Assembly (NCBI RefSeq): GCF_018129405.1
Contig: NZ_JAFCLP010000001.1
Coordinates: 806,001-870,000, forward strand
Origin: Bradyrhizobium iriomotense
Lineage (GTDB): Bacteria > Pseudomonadota > Alphaproteobacteria > Rhizobiales > Xanthobacteraceae
Direction: 5' to 3'
DNA: 64,000 bases
The stretch's first letter is position 1, and each line of letters starts with the position of its first letter. The notes under the pieces are model-generated. The model saw only the letters and a program-made list of their open reading frames with translations. It searched no databases and was not told the origin of the DNA. Of this stretch, positions 60,031 through 64,000 are shown in pieces. A program made the position numbers and the translations under genes.

Positions 60031-61128
60031 TCATCCCTGGCCCGCCGGCGGGACGACATACAGCGTCAGCGCAAACACCGCATAGATGAACAGCATCAAG
60101 GCGCCGACGAACCATGCCGAGCGCCCGCTGGCGGTGATGAAGGCCGACGTGACCGTTGCAATCATCACCATGGTGACGGCACCCGGCCAGAACTGCAGGT
60201 CCATCGGCTTCGGCCCCACGACGTAGCTGAGCAGCACCAGCGCGGGTGCAACAAACAACGCAATCTGCGAGGCGCTGCCGAGCGCGATGCTGACGACCAT
60301 GTCGAGCCGGTCCTTGCGCGCCGCGGCGAAGGCCACGGCAAATTCGGCGGCAGCGCCGACCAGCGAAACGACGATGAAGCCGACAAAGGCCGGGCTCATC
60401 CCGAAGGTCTCCGCCGCCTTCTGCACCGATTCCACGAAGATTTCGCTGACCAGCGCGACCAGCACGGTGACGACCAGCAGCGTGCCAACGGCCGTTCCGA
60501 TCGGCAAATGCACCTCCTCGCCCTCGCCGTGATCGGCGCTTGCGAACAATTCCTTGTGTGTCCCGAGCGAGAACAACAGGCCGAGCCCGTAAGCGGCGAT
60601 GAGCAGGATAGAAATGCCGACGCTGAGCTTGTTCAGGATTCCCCCGCCCTGCGACAACTCGAGATCGGCGACTGCCGACGGCGCAAGCAGGGCGACCGTT
60701 GCCATCAGCAACAGGCCGGACGAGAGACGCGCGCCGGCGCGGTTATACTCCTGCACGTGGTAGCGCAGGCCGCCGAGCAGAAGGCACGCCCCCAGCATGA
60801 ACACCGCGTTGGTGACGATCGCGCCCGCAATCGAGGCCTTCACCAGCATGTATTGGCCCGCGCGCAGCGCCGCGATGGCGATGATCAGCTCCGTCAGATT
60901 GCCGAGGGTGGCATTGAGCAGACCGCCCACGGCATCGCCGGTCTTCGCGGCGACCGCTTCGGTGGCGTGGCTGAGCAGCGCCGCCAGCGGCACGATGGCA
61001 AGCACCGCCAGCACGAACAGCAGTGTATGAGAATGCGGGGCCACCGCCTCGGCCACCAGCACGATGGGCACGAAGGCCAGCATCCAGAGCAAAGGGGTAT
61101 CCCGGATTTCCCTGAGCAGGGTCTGCAT
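60031..61128 (-). CDS. CaCA-family cation/proton antiporter (ChaA-like)
   Basis: The 365-residue membrane protein has the two alpha repeats of the Ca2+:cation antiporter family: GDAVGGLLNATLGNLTELII in the first half and PAFVGFIVVSLVGAAAEFAV in the second, each with the key acidic residue. About 11 helices. It should exchange Ca2+, Na+ or K+ for protons. ATG 61128 has AAAGGAC upstream; an ATG 18 bases earlier is less likely. A perfect FixK box is centred 68 bases upstream. Confidence 0.9.
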   Translation of the reverse strand: MQTLLREIRDTPLLWMLAFVPIVLVAEAVAPHSHTLLFVLAVLAIVPLAALLSHATEAVAAKTGDAVGGLLNATLGNLTELIIAIAALRAGQYMLVKASIAGAIVTNAVFMLGACLLLGGLRYHVQEYNRAGARLSSGLLLMATVALLAPSAVADLELSQGGGILNKLSVGISILLIAAYGLGLLFSLGTHKELFASADHGEGEEVHLPIGTAVGTLLVVTVLVALVSEIFVESVQKAAETFGMSPAFVGFIVVSLVGAAAEFAVAFAAARKDRLDMVVSIALGSASQIALFVAPALVLLSYVVGPKPMDLQFWPGAVTMVMIATVTSAFITASGRSAWFVGALMLFIYAVFALTLYVVPPAGQG

Positions 61129-61189
61129 ATGGGCCGTCCTTTCCATCGATGCGCTGATGGAAAGGTCCGGCGGCCGCGCGGGGCGAGTC

Positions 61190-61203
61190 TTGATCTGGCT
61201 CAA
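61190..61203 (-). promoter_or_regulatory. FixK2 box before the cation/proton antiporter gene
   Basis: TTGATCTGGCTCAA is a perfect TTGA-N6-TCAA site, 68.5 bases from centre to the antiporter start, similar to fixN and fixG. It lies in the 113-base gap between the UBP-finger gene and the antiporter gene. Confidence 0.82.
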
Positions 61204-61241
61204 CGGAGAGGGCCACGTTGCCGGGGAGTGCCGCCTACCGC

Positions 61242-61595
61242 CTACACATGAAGCCGCGTTTGCCAGTCCGGAGGCACCGCCCCGGCGGGTCCAGGCACCG
61301 GCTGATCCAACGGACGCGATTGCGGGCCTTGAAGCTTCGGGCCGGCGAAAGCCTGTCCAGTGCGATAGTCGTAAAACCATCGTTCGCCCGGCTCGAAGCT
61401 CGTGATGATCGGATGACCTGTCGCCGCATTGTGTTTCGATGCGTGCTGATTGGGCGAGGCATCACAACAGCCGATGTGACCGCATTCGACGCATCGGCGA
61501 AGATGAAGCCACCACCCGCCTGCAGCCGAGCATTCCACGCAACCCGTTCCGCTTGGCTTGGCTGCGAGGTTGATGCCATCCGTCTCAGACTTCAT
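61242..61595 (-). CDS. UBP-type zinc finger protein
   Basis: The 117-residue protein has the ZnF-UBP pattern: TGCVECSAAGGWWLHLRRCVECGHIGCCDAS, followed by QHASKHNAATGHPIITSFEP and ERWFYDYRTG (quoted in short pieces). These cysteines and histidines bind zinc. Bacterial UBP fingers of this size are common in Actinobacteria and Rhizobiales; function is unknown and no ubiquitin system is implied. It is upstream of the antiporter gene on the same strand, separated by the FixK box. Confidence 0.85.
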   Translation of the reverse strand: MKSETDGINLAAKPSGTGCVECSAAGGWWLHLRRCVECGHIGCCDASPNQHASKHNAATGHPIITSFEPGERWFYDYRTGQAFAGPKLQGPQSRPLDQPVPGPAGAVPPDWQTRLHV

Positions 61596-61821
61596 GGGTC
61601 AACCCATTGCAAGCGCGTGCCGCCGGCGCAGATGCATTCGCGCCGCGATCCGCCACGATCGCATTCTGCCAGTGTTTTGCCCGACGGGTCAACGCAAGCA
61701 CAGCTGCGGGTGTCGTCGCGACGCGTCGCGAAAATCCCTTATCGATCAAGGGCCGCTCTACTGTGCATGGGGTTGTTTTTCGACTTTTTTGTTTTAGTCC
61801 CCCAAGAAACTCAACCGCCGC

Positions 61822-62883
61822 TCACTCCGCCTGCACGATCTCCGCAATCGCCGCCCCCGCCGCGATCGTGCCGAGCTTGCCGCCGACATCGCGCGTCGCC
61901 CTGCCCTCGCGAAGCGCCTTCGCTACCGCCGCCTCGATCGCATGCGCGGCTTCCTCGTAACGCACCGCGCCGCTTCTCTCGCCGTGCCAGGCCAGCAGCA
62001 GCGCCGTCGACAGGATCAGCGAGACCGGATTGGCGACGTCCTGGCCTGCGATGTCGGGCGCCGAGCCGTGCGCGGCCTGCGCCATGGCGTAGCGGTCGCC
62101 GACATTGAGCGAGCCGCCGAGCCCGAGACTGCCCGACAGCTCCGCGGTGAGGTCGGACAGGATGTCGCCGAACATGTTGGTCGAGACGATCACGTCGAAG
62201 CGATCGGGGTTGCGGACGACATGCGCCATCATGGCGTCGACCAGGATGTCGTCGACCGCGAGACCGGGATAGCCCTTCGCCGCTGCGCGGCAGCTGTCGA
62301 GGAACATGCCGTCGCCGATCTTGAGCACATTGGCCTTGTGCACGATGGTGAGATGCTTGCGCCGCTTCATCGCGAGACGGCAGGCGGCGTGCGCGATGCG
62401 CTCGCAGCACGGACGCGTGATCCGGCGCAGCGAGATCACGACGTCGGGCGTGACCAGCATCTCGCCATTGCCCTGCTCCATGTTGCGGTCGGCGTAAAAC
62501 CCTTCGGTGTTCTCGCGCACCACGACGAGGTCGAAATCACTGATGCGGCCGGGCCGCCCCGCATAGGTCCGCGCAGGCCGGACATTGGCGTAGAGATCGA
62601 GGTTCTTGCGGAAGTGCCTGGACGGATTGATCTCGCCATGCGCCTCGTCCTTGAAGTCGAAGGTCGCGGTCGGCCCCAAAATGAGGCCGTCGGCGGCGCG
62701 GACGATGTCGAGCAGCTCGGGGCGCACCGTCGTGCCTGATAGCTTCAGGCTCGCATGCCCGACCGCATGCTCCTCCAGCCGCAGATTGAGCTGGAAGCGT
62801 TCGGACGCCGCGCGCAGCACACCCGATGTCGCGGTCGTGATCTCCGGTCCGATGCCGTCACCGGGCAGAACGACGATTTGCAT
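61822..62883 (-). CDS. Isocitrate/isopropylmalate dehydrogenase family protein (second copy of the fold)
   Basis: The 353-residue enzyme has the family motifs VVLPGDGIGPEITTA, VVRENTEGFYADR, the catalytic Lys in IVHKANVLK, TNMFGDILSDLTAE and QAAHGSAPDIAGQD. It is only distantly similar to the one at 6267 (for example RENTEGFY versus RESTEGLF). ATG 62883 has GGGGAAG upstream. No leucine or citrate-cycle genes adjoin, so the substrate is open; tartrate or a related hydroxyacid is possible. Confidence 0.85.
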   Translation of the reverse strand: MQIVVLPGDGIGPEITTATSGVLRAASERFQLNLRLEEHAVGHASLKLSGTTVRPELLDIVRAADGLILGPTATFDFKDEAHGEINPSRHFRKNLDLYANVRPARTYAGRPGRISDFDLVVVRENTEGFYADRNMEQGNGEMLVTPDVVISLRRITRPCCERIAHAACRLAMKRRKHLTIVHKANVLKIGDGMFLDSCRAAAKGYPGLAVDDILVDAMMAHVVRNPDRFDVIVSTNMFGDILSDLTAELSGSLGLGGSLNVGDRYAMAQAAHGSAPDIAGQDVANPVSLILSTALLLAWHGERSGAVRYEEAAHAIEAAVAKALREGRATRDVGGKLGTIAAGAAIAEIVQAE

Positions 62884-63053
62884 GGCGCTTCCCCAAAATT
62901 GCAGCAATCGCGCGATCATACGCCGGTGCGATGCGAGATCGCCTCACCTTCGCGCATACACAGCATGCAAGCATATGCCTGTGGAAGGCGGCGCCTCCGT
63001 AGTACATGCCAAACGTCACTCAAGCTACGCCGTCGGAGCAACGCGCAAACGCA

Positions 63054-64000
63054 ATGACAATCACGTTACCTGTCGCCGCGCGCGAGCCCGACCACATCAC
63101 CGCCGACGGCCTTCCGGCTGCGCAGCGGCGCTGGGCGATCGCTGCGATCTTCACGGCGCTGGCGATGGCCTCGCTCGACACCGCGATCGCCAACATCGCA
63201 CTGCCCGCCATTGCCGCCGACCTGCATGTCACACCGGAGCAGTCGGTCTGGGTGGTCAATGTCTACCAGATCGCGCTGGTGGCGACGCTGCTGCCGCTGG
63301 GCGCGCTCGGCGAGATCGTCGGGCATCAGCGCATCTATCTCGGCGGCCTGATCCTGTTCACCATCGCCTCGCTGCTCTGCGCGGTGGCGTGGTCGCTGGA
63401 CAGCCTCCTGGTGGCGCGCACGCTGCAAGGCCTTGGCGCCAGCGGCATCATGAGCGTCAACACGGCGCTGGTGCGCTTCGTCTATCCCGGCCGGATGCTG
63501 GGCCGCGGTTTTGGTCACAACGCGCTTGTTGTCGCCACCGCCTTCACCTTCGGACCGTCGATCGCCTCCGCCATCCTCGCGCTCGGCCCGTGGCCGTGGC
63601 TGTTCGCGGTCAACATTCCCTTCGGACTGGTTGCGACCGGCATCGGCTTTGCGATGCTGCCGAAGACCCCGCGGGCCGATCACGGCTTCGATTTCCTCGG
63701 CGCGATCCTGGCATCGGCCTGCCTCGGCCTGTTCATCACGGGCATCGGCAGCGCCGCGCACAATCTGTCGCCTGTTGTCGTGGGCATCGAGCTGGTCGCG
63801 GCCATCGCGTTCGGCTTCATCCTGACGCGCCGCCATGCCGACCATCCCGCGCCGATGCTGCCGATCGACCTGTTCAGCCGTCCCATGTTCGCGCTGTCGG
63901 CGGCGACGGCCGTGTGCTCCTTCGCCGTGCAGGGCCTCGCCTTCGTCTCGCTGCCGTTCTATTTCGAGGACGTGCTCGGGCGCTCGCAGGTCGAGACCGG
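63054..64000 (+). CDS. DHA2-type MFS exporter, cut by the right window edge
   Basis: Translating from ATG 63054 gives about 315 open residues. An N-terminal tail (MTITLPVAAREPDHITADGL) is followed by helices with ALAMASLDTAIANIALPAIA (DHA2 first-helix signature with the Asp), VWVVNVYQIALVATLLPLGA, motif A GEIVGHQRIYLGG and the motif-C-like stretch GHNALVVATAFTFGPSIASA. At least seven helices are visible. It is probably a multidrug or metabolite exporter of the EmrB type with 14 helices, of which the C-terminal ones lie outside the window. Confidence 0.87.
   Translation, partial: MTITLPVAAREPDHITADGLPAAQRRWAIAAIFTALAMASLDTAIANIALPAIAADLHVTPEQSVWVVNVYQIALVATLLPLGALGEIVGHQRIYLGGLILFTIASLLCAVAWSLDSLLVARTLQGLGASGIMSVNTALVRFVYPGRMLGRGFGHNALVVATAFTFGPSIASAILALGPWPWLFAVNIPFGLVATGIGFAMLPKTPRADHGFDFLGAILASACLGLFITGIGSAAHNLSPVVVGIELVAAIAFGFILTRRHADHPAPMLPIDLFSRPMFALSAATAVCSFAVQGLAFVSLPFYFEDVLGRSQVET

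Noticed and set aside
61745-61760. CTTATCGATCAAGG palindrome before the second dehydrogenase gene's stop, considered as a FixK box
   Set aside because: It lacks the TTGA half-site on one side and lies at the 3' end of the gene.
1-64000. CRISPR array, tRNA or rRNA genes
   Set aside because: No regular repeat-spacer pattern was seen and no tRNA or rRNA sequence recognised. The repeats present are inverted, dispersed and unequal in spacing.

Overview
The window (about 65% G+C) reads as chromosome from a Bradyrhizobium species. The strongest evidence is a complete fix block in the arrangement known from B. japonicum/diazoefficiens: fixNOQP-fixGHIS on the minus strand, and fixL-fixJ-(single-domain receiver)-fixK2 on the plus strand. 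The regulators keep their diagnostic residues at the literature numbering: FixL heme His200 and kinase His291, FixJ Asp55, and FixK2 Cys183 in a 232-residue protein. Sequence differences from the B. diazoefficiens FixL as I remember it suggest a related strain rather than that one. No tRNA, rRNA, CRISPR array, transposase or integrase was seen.

Layout. 1-3 kb: ccdA (cut by the window edge), small unknown genes, a LysR plus XRE regulator pair. 3.5-10 kb: exported L,D-transpeptidase, enoyl-CoA hydratase, a beta-decarboxylating dehydrogenase, a zinc alcohol dehydrogenase and a class III CoA-transferase. 10-18 kb: glycogen synthase, MpaB-type protein, patatin, LysR, peroxiredoxin-like protein, small exported proteins, MFS exporter. 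18.4-31.6 kb: the microaerobic core, with cbb3 oxidase structural genes, its copper/assembly genes, a USP-CBS pair and the FixLJ-FixK2 cascade. 31.7-38.9 kb: an apparent ABC transporter / glucosidase / PRC-barrel / MFS operon, then a glycosyltransferase behind a likely EcfG stress promoter. 39-46 kb: alkylsulfatase-like hydrolase, TRAP transporter with fused membrane subunits, Tam-like methyltransferase, an SDR without its catalytic Tyr. 46-52.3 kb: SulP transporter and a sulfide/persulfide module (MBL dioxygenase, BigR/SqrR-like repressor, rhodanese-membrane fusion, TauE). 52.3-59.9 kb: a patchy accessory stretch full of intergenic repeats, with a caspase-like protease next to a small membrane protein and a two-domain cell-wall hydrolase. 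60-64 kb: cation/proton antiporter, UBP zinc finger protein, a second dehydrogenase of the 6.3 kb family, and a DHA2 MFS exporter cut by the right edge.

How it fits together. FixL senses oxygen and phosphorylates FixJ; FixJ drives fixK2; FixK2 activates promoters carrying TTGA-N6-TCAA. I find perfect boxes of this form before fixN, fixG, the SulP gene, a quinone-oxidoreductase-like gene, a Gly/Tyr-rich exported protein and a cation/proton antiporter, plus an orphan copy and a one-mismatch copy before the universal stress protein. The window therefore looks like a local FixK2 regulon reaching from respiration into anion transport, possibly sulfur handling, and ion homeostasis. The best candidates for undescribed biology are the caspase/membrane-protein pair (56.2-57.9 kb), the FixK-linked sulfur neighbourhood (46.2-52.3 kb), and a FixK box carried in a duplicated 32-bp segment (56.0 and 58.1 kb).
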